Source of the DNA: Amycolatopsis bullii | GTDB lineage: Bacteria; Actinomycetota; Actinomycetes; Mycobacteriales; Pseudonocardiaceae | Length of the DNA: 64,000 nt | Assembly: GCF_014654205.1 (NCBI RefSeq) | Contig: NZ_BNAW01000002.1 | Coordinates: forward strand, 310,001 to 374,000 | Reading direction: 5' to 3' | Part shown: piece by piece, positions 50,043 to 58,504 of the stretch | Layout of the letters: each line of letters starts with the position of its first letter | How positions within the stretch are numbered: position 1 is the first letter of the stretch | The notes under the pieces: model-generated | The model's database searches: none | What the model was told of the DNA's origin: nothing | What the model saw: the letters and a program-made list of their open reading frames with translations, nothing else | Position numbers and translations under genes: made by a program

Positions 50043-50902
50043 TCCGCCTCCGCCTCGAACTTGTCCACTTCGGACAGGTACTGCTCGTCACCGCCGGACA
50101 GGAACCGGTCTGCGAACCCCGGCCACGCCTCCAGGTCCTTCGCGCAGGCCGCGTAGTGCCGCTGGAACCGCTCGTCCCGGCCGTAGTCCGGCACCGCCGT
50201 CGTGAAATGCGCGCCCCGCGGAGATTCCACCACCCCGTCGACGCTGCCCCGGTTGAGCAGCAACGACTGCACCGGGCCGCCCGCCGTCAGCTCGGCCGTC
50301 TCGACGACCTTCTCCACCGACACGAAGCAGCGCTCGGCCGCCAGCCCGAACAGCTCGTCGAAATACGGGTCCGGGCCCAGGTACTGGACGTTGCCGCGCG
50401 CGTCGGCCCGGTTGAGGTGCAGCAGGGCCACGTCCAGGTGCTGCGCCGGAACGGCCACCAGCTCCTCGCCGTCGTCGTAGGGCGAGCGGACGGTGCGCAG
50501 GTGGGGGTTGGCGCGCATGACTTCGGAGCCGAGCCCGGCCCGGGTCGGCAGGAACGGCAGCCGCTGCATCGCCGCCGACAGTGCCGTGCCGAACATGCCC
50601 TCGTCGTACTCGGTCACCTCGATCGCCCCGGTCTCGCGGGCGCGGCCGAACCACGGGTCGTACGGGATCGAATCCAGCGTCACGAACCCGAAGACGACGC
50701 GCTTCACCTTGCCCGCCGCGCACAGGAGGCCGACATCGGGACCGCCGTAGGACACGACGGTGAGGTCCTTCACCGGGGTCCGCAGGATCGCGCGGACCAG
50801 GGCCATCGGCTTGCGGCGGGAACCCCAGCCGCCGATCCCGACCGTCATGCCGTCCTTCAGCTCGGCCACCACGTCGTCGGCGGTCGTGCGCTTATCGGCC
50901 AT
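50039..50902 (-). CDS. ipdA: CoA-transferase-like ring C hydrolase, alpha subunit (IpdA)
   Basis: 287 residues. GMTVGIGGWGSRRKPMALVR is the glycine-rich CoA-binding loop, followed by FLPTRAGLGSEVM, LLHLNRADARGNVQYLGPDP and AAERCFVSVEKVVET. The acidic residue just upstream of FGTALSA may supply the IpdAB catalytic acid. Forms the hydrolase with IpdB. Its start overlaps the end of echA20 by 11 bp. Confidence 0.88.
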   Translation of the reverse strand: MADKRTTADDVVAELKDGMTVGIGGWGSRRKPMALVRAILRTPVKDLTVVSYGGPDVGLLCAAGKVKRVVFGFVTLDSIPYDPWFGRARETGAIEVTEYDEGMFGTALSAAMQRLPFLPTRAGLGSEVMRANPHLRTVRSPYDDGEELVAVPAQHLDVALLHLNRADARGNVQYLGPDPYFDELFGLAAERCFVSVEKVVETAELTAGGPVQSLLLNRGSVDGVVESPRGAHFTTAVPDYGRDERFQRHYAACAKDLEAWPGFADRFLSGGDEQYLSEVDKFEAEAE

Positions 50903-51632
50903 TCAAGAACTCCTCGCGAGCCTCGTCGGACGCCCCCAGCAGGTTGAGCTCGAAGGTGAAGCCCTGCTCGAAGCGGTAGCTGCGGTGCACCTGCTGGGTG
51001 TCGATGCCGTTCAGCGCTTCCTTGGCCGCCCGGATCACCCGCGGGTCCTTCTTCGCGATGTCCCGGGCGACGTCGAGCGCCGCTTCGTCGAGTTCCGCGC
51101 GCGGCACGACCCGGTAGACCGAGCCGTGCGCGTGCAGCTCGGCGGCGGTGATCTTGCGGGCGGTGAAGTAGAGCGTGCGCATCAGGTGCTGCGGCACCAA
51201 CCGGGCCAGATGGGTGGCCGCACCCAAGGCTCCGCGCTCCACCTCGGGGACGCCGAACGTGGCGTCCTCCGAAGCGAGGATCACGTCGGCGTTGCCGACC
51301 AGGCCGATGCCGCCACCGAGGCAGAAGCCGTGCACCGCCGCAACCACCGGCACCGCGCAGTCGTAGACCGCGCCGAAAGCCGCGTAGCAGCCGCGATTGG
51401 CGCCGACCAGGGCGTCATAGCCTTCGCTGCGCTGGATCTCCTTGATGTCCACCCCGGCGTTGAAGCCCCGGCCTTCCGCGCGCAGGACGACCACGTGCAC
51501 GCCGGGGTCCCGGCCCGCCTGCGTGATCGCGTCGGCCAGGTCGAACCAGCCCTGCACCGGCAGCGCGTTCACCGGCGGGAAGTCGACGGTGACCACCTCG
51601 ACGTGCCCGTCACGCTTGCTCAGAATCCCCAT
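50892..51632 (-). CDS. echA20: Ring D-opening crotonase, EchA20
   Basis: 246 residues of the crotonase fold. Oxyanion parts: EGRGFNAGVDIKEIQRS and VAAVHGFCLGGGIGLVGNAD. FGVPEVERGALGAATHLARL carries the active-site Glu region. In the HIP pathway EchA20 hydrolyses ring D of HIEC-CoA to give COCHEA-CoA, the IpdAB substrate, and it is adjacent to ipdA here as in M. tuberculosis. Overlaps its upstream SDR gene at TGATG. Confidence 0.88.
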   Translation of the reverse strand: MGILSKRDGHVEVVTVDFPPVNALPVQGWFDLADAITQAGRDPGVHVVVLRAEGRGFNAGVDIKEIQRSEGYDALVGANRGCYAAFGAVYDCAVPVVAAVHGFCLGGGIGLVGNADVILASEDATFGVPEVERGALGAATHLARLVPQHLMRTLYFTARKITAAELHAHGSVYRVVPRAELDEAALDVARDIAKKDPRVIRAAKEALNGIDTQQVHRSYRFEQGFTFELNLLGASDEAREEFLNGR

Positions 51633-52501
51633 CAACTGGCTCCGTAGACCGGTTCGGGCTCGGGCGCGCGCTCGAGCAGCTCCTTCACCACCGGGCCGAG
51701 TTCGGCCGGGTCCCACCGCTCGCCCTTGTCGACGGCCGGGCCGTGCCGCCAGGCCTGCGCCAGCGAGACCTTCCCGCCTTCGACCTCGAAGACGCGGCCG
51801 GTGACGTGCGCAGACTCCTCGCTGCCCAGCCACACCACCAGCGGCGAGACGTTCTCCGGCGCCATCGCGTCGAACCCTTCGTCCGGGCGGGCCATCGACG
51901 CGAACACGCCCTCGGTCATCCGCGTCCGCGCGGCCGGCGCGATCGCGTTCACGGTGACGCCGTAGCGAGCGAGTTCCGCGGCCGCCACCACGGTCAGCCC
52001 GGCGATCCCCGCCTTGGCCGCCGAGTAGTTCCCCTGCCCGACGCTGCCCAGCAGCCCGGCACCCGAACTCGTGTTGATCACCCGGGCCTGCGGTGTGCGA
52101 CCCGCCTTCGCCTCGGCCCGCCAATGGTCCGCCGCGTGCCGCAACGGCGCGAAATGCCCCTTGAGGTGCACCCGCACGACCGCGTCCCATTCGTCCTCGC
52201 CCAGATTGACCAGCATCCGGTCGCGGAGGAAGCCGGCGTTGTTGACCAGCACGTCCAGGCGTCCGAAGTGCTCGATCGCGGTGTCGATCAGCTCCTTCGC
52301 GCCGGCCCAATCGGCCACGTCGGAACTGTTCGCCACCGCCTTTTCACCGACGGCCTCGGCGACTTCCGCGGCCGCGTCCCCGTCCACGTCGTTGACCACC
52401 ACCGACGCCCCTTCCGCGGCGAACGCGCGGGCGTGCGCCCGCCCGATGCCCCGCCCGGCGCCGGTCACCACGACCACCCGGCCCTGGCACAACCCGCTCA
52501 C
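51632..52501 (-). CDS. SDR-family dehydrogenase (Rv3548c-like)
   Basis: 289 residues from GTG at 52501. Cofactor loop VVVVTGAGRGIGRAHARAFA, LVNNAGFLRDRMLVNLGEDE, catalytic NTSSGAGLLGSVGQGNYSAA followed by the Lys. The C-terminal extension beyond the core (about 40 residues, KELLERAPEPEPVYGAS end) is longer than in standard SDRs and matches the type found in this locus in mycobacteria. Likely oxidises a hydroxyacyl-CoA in the steroid C/D pathway; the step is not settled. Confidence 0.85.
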   Translation of the reverse strand: MSGLCQGRVVVVTGAGRGIGRAHARAFAAEGASVVVNDVDGDAAAEVAEAVGEKAVANSSDVADWAGAKELIDTAIEHFGRLDVLVNNAGFLRDRMLVNLGEDEWDAVVRVHLKGHFAPLRHAADHWRAEAKAGRTPQARVINTSSGAGLLGSVGQGNYSAAKAGIAGLTVVAAAELARYGVTVNAIAPAARTRMTEGVFASMARPDEGFDAMAPENVSPLVVWLGSEESAHVTGRVFEVEGGKVSLAQAWRHGPAVDKGERWDPAELGPVVKELLERAPEPEPVYGAS

Positions 52502-53265
52502 GAATCCTCCCGATGGTTGACGTCCGCCGCCGCCAGGAAGGCCGGCACTTCTCCTCCGCCGTGCACGCGCAAGGTCGCGCCGGAGACGTAGGAAGCCAGG
52601 CCGGAGGCGAGGAACGCGGCACAGTGCCCGATCTCGGCCGGTTCGGCGAGCCGCCCGAGCGGCACGGTCTTGCCGACCGCCTCGACCGCGGCCGCACTCC
52701 CGTAGTGCAGGTGCGCCTGCTCGGTGCGGACCATCCCCACGTCCAGGGCGTTGACGCGCACCTTCGGCGCCCACTCCACCGCCAGGCTCGCGGTCAGGTT
52801 GTCCAGCCCGGCCTTCGCGGCACCGTAAGCGGCGGTTCCGGGCGACGGGCGGGTGCCGCTGACGCTGGAGATCATCACGATCGACCCGCCGCACTCCTGC
52901 CGCTGCATCACCGCGTTGGCGTGCTGCGCGACCAGCAGCGGGGCCAGCAGATTCAGCTGCACGACCTTCTCGTGCAACCGCGGCGAGGCGTCCGCCGCCG
53001 ACACGTACGGCGCCCCGCCCGCGTTGTTCACGACCACGTCCAGGCGCCCGTGCCGCTCGACGATGCCCTCGACCAGCGCGGCGACCTGCGTCTCGTCGCG
53101 GACGTCGCACGCGGCGAACTCGGCCTCGGTCGGGGCCTCCCGCCGCGCGCAGGCGACCACGTGGGCGCCGTGGGCGAGGAACACCTCGGTGATGCCCCGG
53201 CCCACGCCGCGGACGCCCCCGGTCACCAGCACCACCGCGCCGGCCAAGCCCAGCTCCGTCTTCAC
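52498..53265 (-). CDS. SDR-family dehydrogenase (Rv3549c-like)
   Basis: 255 residues from GTG at 53265 (MKTELGLAGAVVLVTGGVRG), placed 8 bp after GGAAGG; an in-frame GTG two codons earlier (53271) is nearly as good. Cofactor loop TGGVRGVGRGITEVF, VVVNNAGGAPYVSA, catalytic ISSVSGTRPSPGTAAYGAAK. First gene of the operon SDR-SDR-echA20-ipdA-ipdB-ipdC-LLM, all with overlaps or gaps under 4 bp. The KstR-like box is 28 bp upstream. Confidence 0.85.
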   Translation of the reverse strand: MKTELGLAGAVVLVTGGVRGVGRGITEVFLAHGAHVVACARREAPTEAEFAACDVRDETQVAALVEGIVERHGRLDVVVNNAGGAPYVSAADASPRLHEKVVQLNLLAPLLVAQHANAVMQRQECGGSIVMISSVSGTRPSPGTAAYGAAKAGLDNLTASLAVEWAPKVRVNALDVGMVRTEQAHLHYGSAAAVEAVGKTVPLGRLAEPAEIGHCAAFLASGLASYVSGATLRVHGGGEVPAFLAAADVNHREDS

Positions 53266-53292
53266 CGGCACACCACCTTCCGTCCCCAAAAC

Positions 53293-53306
53293 TAGAACAT
53301 GTTCTC
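53293..53306. promoter_or_regulatory. KstR-like operator, copy 2
   Basis: TAGAACATGTTCTC contains the perfect palindrome AGAACATGTTCT and matches the box at 44095 in 13 of 14 bases. It lies upstream of the seven-gene leftward operon. Two near-identical boxes at the only two promoter regions of the island point to one TetR-type regulator. Confidence 0.75.
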
Positions 53307-53340
53307 GCTGGGGACAAGGTCGGGAGGTGAGCGGGGCGGC

Positions 53341-54558
53341 CTACTGGGCGTCGGGAGGGGAGAACTCGTTCCGGCCGGTCCGCAGCCCCGACGCGCGCAG
53401 GGCGGCCTGCATGGCGAACCGCGCGTCGGGGTCGTCGAGGCGATCACCGAAGGCCTGCTTGAGCTGGCGCACGCGGTAGCGGACGGTCTGCGGGTGCACC
53501 GACAGGTCGACCGCGATCTTCTCGGAGTTGCCGCCGTTCTGCAGCCAGGACAGCAGGGTCTCGCCGAGCCGGCGGCGCGTCCGCTCCGGGAACTGGTCCA
53601 GGGGAGCCAGTTCCCGCCGGGCGACCTGCTCGGCCAGCGGCGAGTCCGACAGCAGCCACAGCTCCGTCAGGTGGTCGGTGCACCAGGTCACGGGCGTGTC
53701 CGGGAGCGCGCCGTCGGCCACCAGCCGCAGCGCGGTGCGCGCCCAGCGCAGGGAGTGGGCCGCCGCGCCGATCTCCGTCGGCGGCCCGACCGCGACGCGG
53801 GTGCCGAGCCGCGTCAGCGCCTTGGCGTCCACCGGGGCGGGCAGCAGCAGGTACGGCTGGGACGGGTCGAGGTCGGCGAGGACGTCGGACCCCCACGAGG
53901 TGCTCACCGTCGTCTCGGCGGCGACCGCCGCCACCTCGCGGGGCACCGGCCAACCCGCCGCGGCCGCGAGTTCGGCGAGGACCGCGTCCGGGATCGCGCC
54001 GGGCCCGGTCAGCAGCCGCAGCAGCCGCCGCCGCAGGCCCGCCCGGGTGCCCTCGATCTCCGCCCAGGCTTCGCGGTGGCCGCGGCTCGACATCCGGGCG
54101 AGCTCGTCCGCGTAGCCGAACAGCATCTCGGCCAGCTGCGCCATGGCCGCCGACGACAGCCGGTGCCGCCGGCCCAGCCGCATGATCCAGCGCCAGCCGA
54201 CGCGGGTGCCCACGCGGTAGGCCGCCTGCAGGTCGTCGAGGGTCCGCCCCTCGCGGGCTTCGCCGACGCCGAGCCGGCGGCACGTCTCGTACAGCCGGTC
54301 GCGGGAGGCCAGCGGATCCTCGATCAGGTCCACGAAGAGCTCGACGGCGCACTCGACGGCGTGCCGGGTCGCGCGGCCGTAGGAGCCGTCGCCGGGCCGG
54401 GCGTAGACGGGCACCGCCCGCCCGACCTCCCGGACGATCCAGTCCGCCAGCGCCGGCAGGGCCGGACGCATGAGGGCGGCCAGCTCTCTTCGCCGGACGA
54501 CTTCTTCGCCGGCGTCGCGGGGAGCCGGGACCGGTTGCCGAGCACTGTCGCGGGACAC
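53341..54558 (-). CDS. PucR/CdaR-family transcriptional regulator
   Basis: 405 residues. The C-terminal PucR helix-turn-helix reads ETLLSWLQNGGNSEKIAVDL and SVHPQTVRYRVRQLKQAFGD. A GGDEF-like middle segment and an N-terminal helical domain (RsbR/ RsbT-antagonist-like, LAALMRPALPALADWIVREV) precede it. Such proteins act as activators responding to unknown signals. It lies upstream of the steroid operon, same strand, 75 bp from its first gene, and may be cotranscribed or regulate it. Divergent from the TetR gene. Confidence 0.88.
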   Translation of the reverse strand: MSRDSARQPVPAPRDAGEEVVRRRELAALMRPALPALADWIVREVGRAVPVYARPGDGSYGRATRHAVECAVELFVDLIEDPLASRDRLYETCRRLGVGEAREGRTLDDLQAAYRVGTRVGWRWIMRLGRRHRLSSAAMAQLAEMLFGYADELARMSSRGHREAWAEIEGTRAGLRRRLLRLLTGPGAIPDAVLAELAAAAGWPVPREVAAVAAETTVSTSWGSDVLADLDPSQPYLLLPAPVDAKALTRLGTRVAVGPPTEIGAAAHSLRWARTALRLVADGALPDTPVTWCTDHLTELWLLSDSPLAEQVARRELAPLDQFPERTRRRLGETLLSWLQNGGNSEKIAVDLSVHPQTVRYRVRQLKQAFGDRLDDPDARFAMQAALRASGLRTGRNEFSPPDAQ

Positions 54559-54653
54559 CAGGGTTCCTCCACCGGGGGACGGCGATCGGAGCTCTTTCGG
54601 GGGTCCGGGTGGCGGAACCCCTCCCGGGGCGAAGCCCCGGATGCCATCGAGCG

Positions 54654-54675
54654 TGCTTTACCGGACAGTAAAGCA
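54654..54675. promoter_or_regulatory. TetR operator
   Basis: TGCTTTAC and GTAAAGCA are perfect 8-bp inverted arms around a 6-bp spacer, 23 bp before the TetR ATG and in the gap to the divergent PucR gene. It probably controls both. It is unrelated in sequence to the KstR-like boxes. Confidence 0.8.
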
Positions 54676-54698
54676 AGGAGTCCGTACAGTACACCTCC

Positions 54699-55376
54699 AT
54701 GAGCCGGCAGAGTCCTCCTGATCGATCCAGCGCTCGCCGCAGCCCGGCGGCCCGGCCCACCGACGACCAGCTGCTCGACGCCGCCCGCGCCGTGTTCGCC
54801 GAGCGGGGGTACGCGCAGGCCACCATGGGGCTGATCGCGGACCGCGCCGATTCCACCAAGCCCACCCTCTACGCGCATTTCGGCGACAAAGCCGCGCTTT
54901 TCCGCACCACGGTCCGCCGGGAAGTCGCCGCGTTGCGCGCCTGGGTGATCAGCGCGTACGAAACGGCGAACACGCGCCCGCTGGAGGAGCGCGTGCGGCT
55001 GTCGGTGATGGCGATGTTCGGCTACGCCGGTGCGCACCCGGAAAGTTTCCGGCTGCTGTTCGATTCGGCCGTCGACGAGATGTCGAACGAGCGCCGCGCG
55101 CTGGCCGATTCCATCGCCACCCACGTGGTCGGCCAGGTGCGCGAGCACCTGCTCGCGCACGGGCGCCCGGTCGGCCCCGGCGCGGACCTGCTCGGCGAGA
55201 TGATGGTGGGCCTGGTCGGACGGGCGGCGATGCACGTCTCCCACTCCCCCGGCCTCGACCCGATCGCCGCCGGGGAGCTGGCCACCGGGTTCGTCATGGC
55301 CGCGCTGCGGGGGCTCGATCCGGCGCTGCTGGACCACCTCGACACTCCACGCCCGGCCGGGCAGTGCGCCACCTGA
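54699..55376 (+). CDS. TetR-family regulator
   Basis: 225 residues. [23 protein letters not shown] and [20 protein letters not shown]. An N-terminal Arg/Ser/Pro-rich tail of about 20 residues precedes it. The C-terminal domain ([20 protein letters not shown]) resembles the AefR/TetR_C_8-like group. It is the nearest TetR to the steroid island, but its own promoter carries a different operator, so I do not equate it with KstR or KstR2. Confidence 0.88.
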   Translation: MSRQSPPDRSSARRSPAARPTDDQLLDAARAVFAERGYAQATMGLIADRADSTKPTLYAHFGDKAALFRTTVRREVAALRAWVISAYETANTRPLEERVRLSVMAMFGYAGAHPESFRLLFDSAVDEMSNERRALADSIATHVVGQVREHLLAHGRPVGPGADLLGEMMVGLVGRAAMHVSHSPGLDPIAAGELATGFVMAALRGLDPALLDHLDTPRPAGQCAT

Positions 55377-55425
55377 GCGTCCACACCGGACCGTTTGTCA
55401 CCGGCTGAACAATTCCCGGCGTTCC

Positions 55426-55443
55426 GGGAAATCACCTCTTGCC
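55426..55443 (+). promoter_or_regulatory. Promoter motif shared with the snapalysin gene
   Basis: GGGAAATCACCTCTTGCC lies 111 bp upstream of the cutinase ATG and matches the block at 19766 ahead of snapalysin in all but two bases. Its left end is also the right arm of a small inverted repeat, TTCCCGG/CCGGGAA (55413-55430). The rest of 55377-55553 carries no gene. Confidence 0.45.
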
Positions 55444-55553
55444 GGGTTCGGCGACCACTGCGACGCTGCGATCACCGCAAGCGACGCACGCAATTCCGTC
55501 CCCACGGAAAGCGCTTGCCGACCCCCTTTTCCCACAACGAGGTGTGATCAGCC

Positions 55554-56213
55554 ATGATTCGCTTCCCCCAGAACCGCCTGTTTTCCGCCGCGGCCGCCGT
55601 CGGCTTCGCCGTCGCCGGGCTCACCGTCGCCGCCGCGCCGGCCGCAACCGCGGCGCCGTGCACCGACATCGACGTCCCGGTGGCCCGCGGCACGGGCGAA
55701 CCCGGAACGCTGGGCCTCATCGTCGGCGACCCGGTCTTCTCGGCCGTGCAGAGCCGGCTGCGCCCGCGGTCGGTGAGCAGCTACCGCGTCGACTACCCGG
55801 CCGACCTCGGCCAGCCCGCCTCGGTGCAGAAGGGCAACACCGACCTGGTCAACCACGTGCGCACGCAGGCCGCGGCCTGCCCGCAGCAGCGGTTCGTCCT
55901 GGTCGGCTACTCCCAGGGCGCCAACGTCGTCGACAACTCGATCGGCATCAGCAGTGCCGGCGCGGTCGTCGGCGGCCCGATCGTCGCCACCATCCCGGCG
56001 GACCTGGCGCCCCGGATCGCGGCGATCCTGTTGTTCGGCAACCCGATCCGCGCGATCGGGCGCTCGGTCACCGGCACGTATCAGAGCCGCACCAAGGACT
56101 ACTGCGCGTTCGGCGACCCGGTCTGCCAGGCGGGCGGCCTCAACATCCTGGCCCACCTGAGCTACGGCGGCGAAGCCGGCGACGCGGCGGCCTTCGCCGC
56201 GAGCAAGGTCTGA
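55554..56213 (+). CDS. Secreted cutinase-family serine esterase
   Basis: 219 residues with signal peptide (MIRFPQNRLFSAAAAVGFAV, cleavage near ATA/AP). The family start CTDIDVPVARGTGEPGTLGL, the nucleophile elbow VLVGYSQGANVVDN and the acid/histidine region (DPVCQAGG; AHLSYG) are all present, with four cysteines placed for two disulfides. Cutinases cleave polyester or lipid esters; actinobacterial ones often act on cell-surface or host lipids. The gene converges on a secreted lipase gene with a palindromic repeat between. Confidence 0.92.
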   Translation: MIRFPQNRLFSAAAAVGFAVAGLTVAAAPAATAAPCTDIDVPVARGTGEPGTLGLIVGDPVFSAVQSRLRPRSVSSYRVDYPADLGQPASVQKGNTDLVNHVRTQAAACPQQRFVLVGYSQGANVVDNSIGISSAGAVVGGPIVATIPADLAPRIAAILLFGNPIRAIGRSVTGTYQSRTKDYCAFGDPVCQAGGLNILAHLSYGGEAGDAAAFAASKV

Positions 56214-56223
56214 CCCTGCCCGT

Positions 56224-56276
56224 GCAGTGAATGACTCATTCCTGGCGTCGGACGCCGGGAATGAGTCATTCACTGC
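56224..56276. repeat. Palindromic repeat copy 2, probable bidirectional terminator
   Basis: Arms of 26 bp (GCAGTGAATGACTCATTCCT onward) pair perfectly apart from one T-G wobble, around one central base. The core is the same as at 26168-26212. It fills the gap between the convergent cutinase and lipase genes. Confidence 0.8.
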
Positions 56277-56283
56277 GTCCGGA

Positions 56284-57492
56284 TCAGCAGTTGGAAGGCG
56301 CGAGCTCCCCGTTGAACCGCTTCACGATCCACTGGTGCGCGTCGGCGTTGCCGGCGAGGATGCCGCTGGCGTGCTCGGCCACGTAGGTGGTCCACTGCTC
56401 GCGCACCCCGGCCGCGCAGTACGCCCGGTGCAGCGCCTCCGCCTGCGGGGTGTTGACGATCTCGTCGGTGCTCGCGTGGTACTGGAACACCGGCACCCGC
56501 GGCGGGTGAGCGCCCAGCTTGTTCTGCGCGAGCCGCGCCTGCCACTGCGGCGTGGCGAGCGGATTCGACGTCGTGTAATCACTGATCTTCTTGAAGGAAT
56601 AGTTCAGCAGCAGTTCCGCGGTGCAGGCGTTCTTCTTCGCGTCGGCCAGCTGCCGGCGGCCGGTGTCGTTGAGGAAGGAATCGAGCTTCAGATCCGGGTA
56701 AGCGGCGTCGAGGCCGACCGCCGCGAACGCCAGGAACCCGAAGCCGATGTAGCCGTCGAGGCCCTTCGCGACCTCGGTCAGGTCGGCCGGCACCCCGCCC
56801 GCGACGACGCCGACGACGTTCAGCTCGGGCGCGTACGCCGGCTGCTTCTCCCCGGCCCACATCGATCCGCCGCCACCCTGCGAGTAGCCCTGGAAGATCA
56901 CCTTGGCGCCCCGCGAAAGCCGGGTGGCGGGCAGGTCCTGCGCCGCCCGCACCGAGTCGATCACGGCCGGGCCCATGGACTGTCCGGTGATGTAGGTCGG
57001 CACGGTGGCCGGCGAATAGCCCTCGTAGTCGGTCACCGCGACCGCGTACCCGCTGGAGAGCGAGTCGTTGATGGCGGGCTGGTCGTACAGCGTGCCGCGT
57101 TCCATCGCCTTGGACGCCGTGCACTTGAACGCCGGGCCCTGCGTGCCGACCGCGTAGCCGATGATCGGCGCCTTGGCCGGGTCGATCCCCTTCGGCACGA
57201 GGATCGTCCCGGTCACCGCGTTCCGGTTCCCGAGCGCGTTGGTCGACAGGTACATGACCTGCCAGGCGTCGGCGTTGAGCGCGTTCAGCAGCGGCACCGC
57301 CGGCCGCCACCGGATGACGTCACCGGCTTTCCCGGCCGGCAGCGGCGACGGCGGGGTGTAGAAGGAGTCGTCGAACGGCCCGGGCAGCAGCGGCGCCGCA
57401 CCGGCGGGCGGGCTCGCGGCCGCGACGCCCAGCGCCACCAGGCAGCAGGTCAGGAGCGCCGAAAGCACGGCGCGACATCGGGCAGGCTTCAC
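56284..57492 (-). CDS. Secreted lipase (LIP/secretory lipase family)
   Basis: 402 residues from GTG at 57492, placed 5 bp after GGAGG; an ATG at 57504 is in frame but lies on top of that ribosome site. Signal peptide VLSALLTCCLVALGVAAASP, cleavage near AGA/AP. The catalytic parts are VIFQGYSQGGGGSMWAGEKQ (Ser), HASTDEIVNTPQAE (Asp) and AEHASGILAG (His). The family is the secretory lipase group known from Candida and actinobacteria; it hydrolyses triglycerides. Preceded by an esterase gene on the same strand. Confidence 0.9.
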   Translation of the reverse strand: MKPARCRAVLSALLTCCLVALGVAAASPPAGAAPLLPGPFDDSFYTPPSPLPAGKAGDVIRWRPAVPLLNALNADAWQVMYLSTNALGNRNAVTGTILVPKGIDPAKAPIIGYAVGTQGPAFKCTASKAMERGTLYDQPAINDSLSSGYAVAVTDYEGYSPATVPTYITGQSMGPAVIDSVRAAQDLPATRLSRGAKVIFQGYSQGGGGSMWAGEKQPAYAPELNVVGVVAGGVPADLTEVAKGLDGYIGFGFLAFAAVGLDAAYPDLKLDSFLNDTGRRQLADAKKNACTAELLLNYSFKKISDYTTSNPLATPQWQARLAQNKLGAHPPRVPVFQYHASTDEIVNTPQAEALHRAYCAAGVREQWTTYVAEHASGILAGNADAHQWIVKRFNGELAPSNC

Positions 57493-57523
57493 CACAACCT
57501 CCATCGGGGAAAGGGAAGAGCGC

Positions 57524-58495
57524 TCAGGCCGGAAGACCCAGCGCGCCGGCCAGGACCGGCCAGGACTGGTGCAGGGCCCGCTGCCAGTACGGCCAGCTGT
57601 GGGTGCCGGGCCCGTAGTAGTCGACGGTCGCGGGGATGCCCGCGGTCCGCAGGCGGTCGGTGAAGCTGCGGGACGACAGCAGCGCCGAAGGCTCCAGGAC
57701 GTCCGACTGCCCCGGCGGGTCCAGCGGCCCGGTCCGCCCGTCGCCGCAGGAGACGTAGAGCGCGGTGCCGCGCAGCTGGTCGACGTGGTCGTAGGGGTTG
57801 CTCGCCGACCAGATCGGCTGCATCCCGAACGAGTCACCCCACAAGTTCAGGTAGTTGAAGATGCCGGCCCGGGCCAGGATGCCGATGATCCACACCGGAA
57901 TTCCCGGGTAGAGCGTGTTGGGCACGCCGCTGTAGGAGGCGGCGGCGCCGAACATCCCCGGGTGCTTGAACGCGTACGCCATCGCGCCGTACCCGCCGAT
58001 CGACAGCCCGGCGATCGCCCGCCGCGTCCCGCCGCGGTACCCGCGTTCGACGATCTGGCGCACCTCGGCGGTGTGGAAGGTGTCCCAGTCGGGGGTGTTC
58101 TTCAGCCCGAAGTTCCACCATTTCGTGTACATCCCCGCCGGACCGTCCGTCGGCATGACGACCAGCGCGTCCTTGGCCGCGGTGAACGCCTTGACGTCGG
58201 TGAACTGGTCCCACGAGCGGTAGTCGACCGGTTCGCAGCAGCCGTGCAGCAGGAACAGCATGGGCCAGGTCCGCGTCGGCTGCGCCGCCCAGCCGGACGG
58301 CACGATCAGCCGCACCATCCCGGTGGTGCCCAGTGCGGGCGAGCTGATCTGCAGGTCGACGGTCCGCGCGTCCAGCCAGGTCTCCTGGACGACTTTCGCG
58401 CCGTCGTCGGCCACGGCCGGGCTCGCCTGTGCGGGCGCCACGGCCCCGGCGAGCAGGAGGACGACGGACAGCGCCAGCAAGGCGATCCGCTTCAT
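57524..58495 (-). CDS. Secreted esterase, esterase D/antigen 85-like
   Basis: 323 residues with signal peptide (MKRIALLALSVVLLLAGAVA, cleavage near AQA/SP). PMLFLLHGCCEPVDYRSWDQ is the oxyanion region, IAGLSIGGYGAMAYAFKHPG the nucleophile elbow (GLSIGG), and YYGPGTHSWPYWQRALHQSW the histidine. The fold is shared with mycolyltransferases, but non-mycolate actinomycetes also secrete many such esterases. Located directly after the acyl-CoA carboxylase and PKS genes, with a gap of only 9 bp, so it may act on the PKS product. Confidence 0.87.
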   Translation of the reverse strand: MKRIALLALSVVLLLAGAVAPAQASPAVADDGAKVVQETWLDARTVDLQISSPALGTTGMVRLIVPSGWAAQPTRTWPMLFLLHGCCEPVDYRSWDQFTDVKAFTAAKDALVVMPTDGPAGMYTKWWNFGLKNTPDWDTFHTAEVRQIVERGYRGGTRRAIAGLSIGGYGAMAYAFKHPGMFGAAASYSGVPNTLYPGIPVWIIGILARAGIFNYLNLWGDSFGMQPIWSASNPYDHVDQLRGTALYVSCGDGRTGPLDPPGQSDVLEPSALLSSRSFTDRLRTAGIPATVDYYGPGTHSWPYWQRALHQSWPVLAGALGLPA

Positions 58496-58504
58496 AGGGG
58501 CTCC

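Noticed and set aside
54699..55376. kstR2 or kstR for the steroid island
   Set aside because: Its own promoter carries TGCTTTAC-N6-GTAAAGCA, which differs from the boxes at the steroid promoters, and its sequence was not recognisable as KstR or KstR2.
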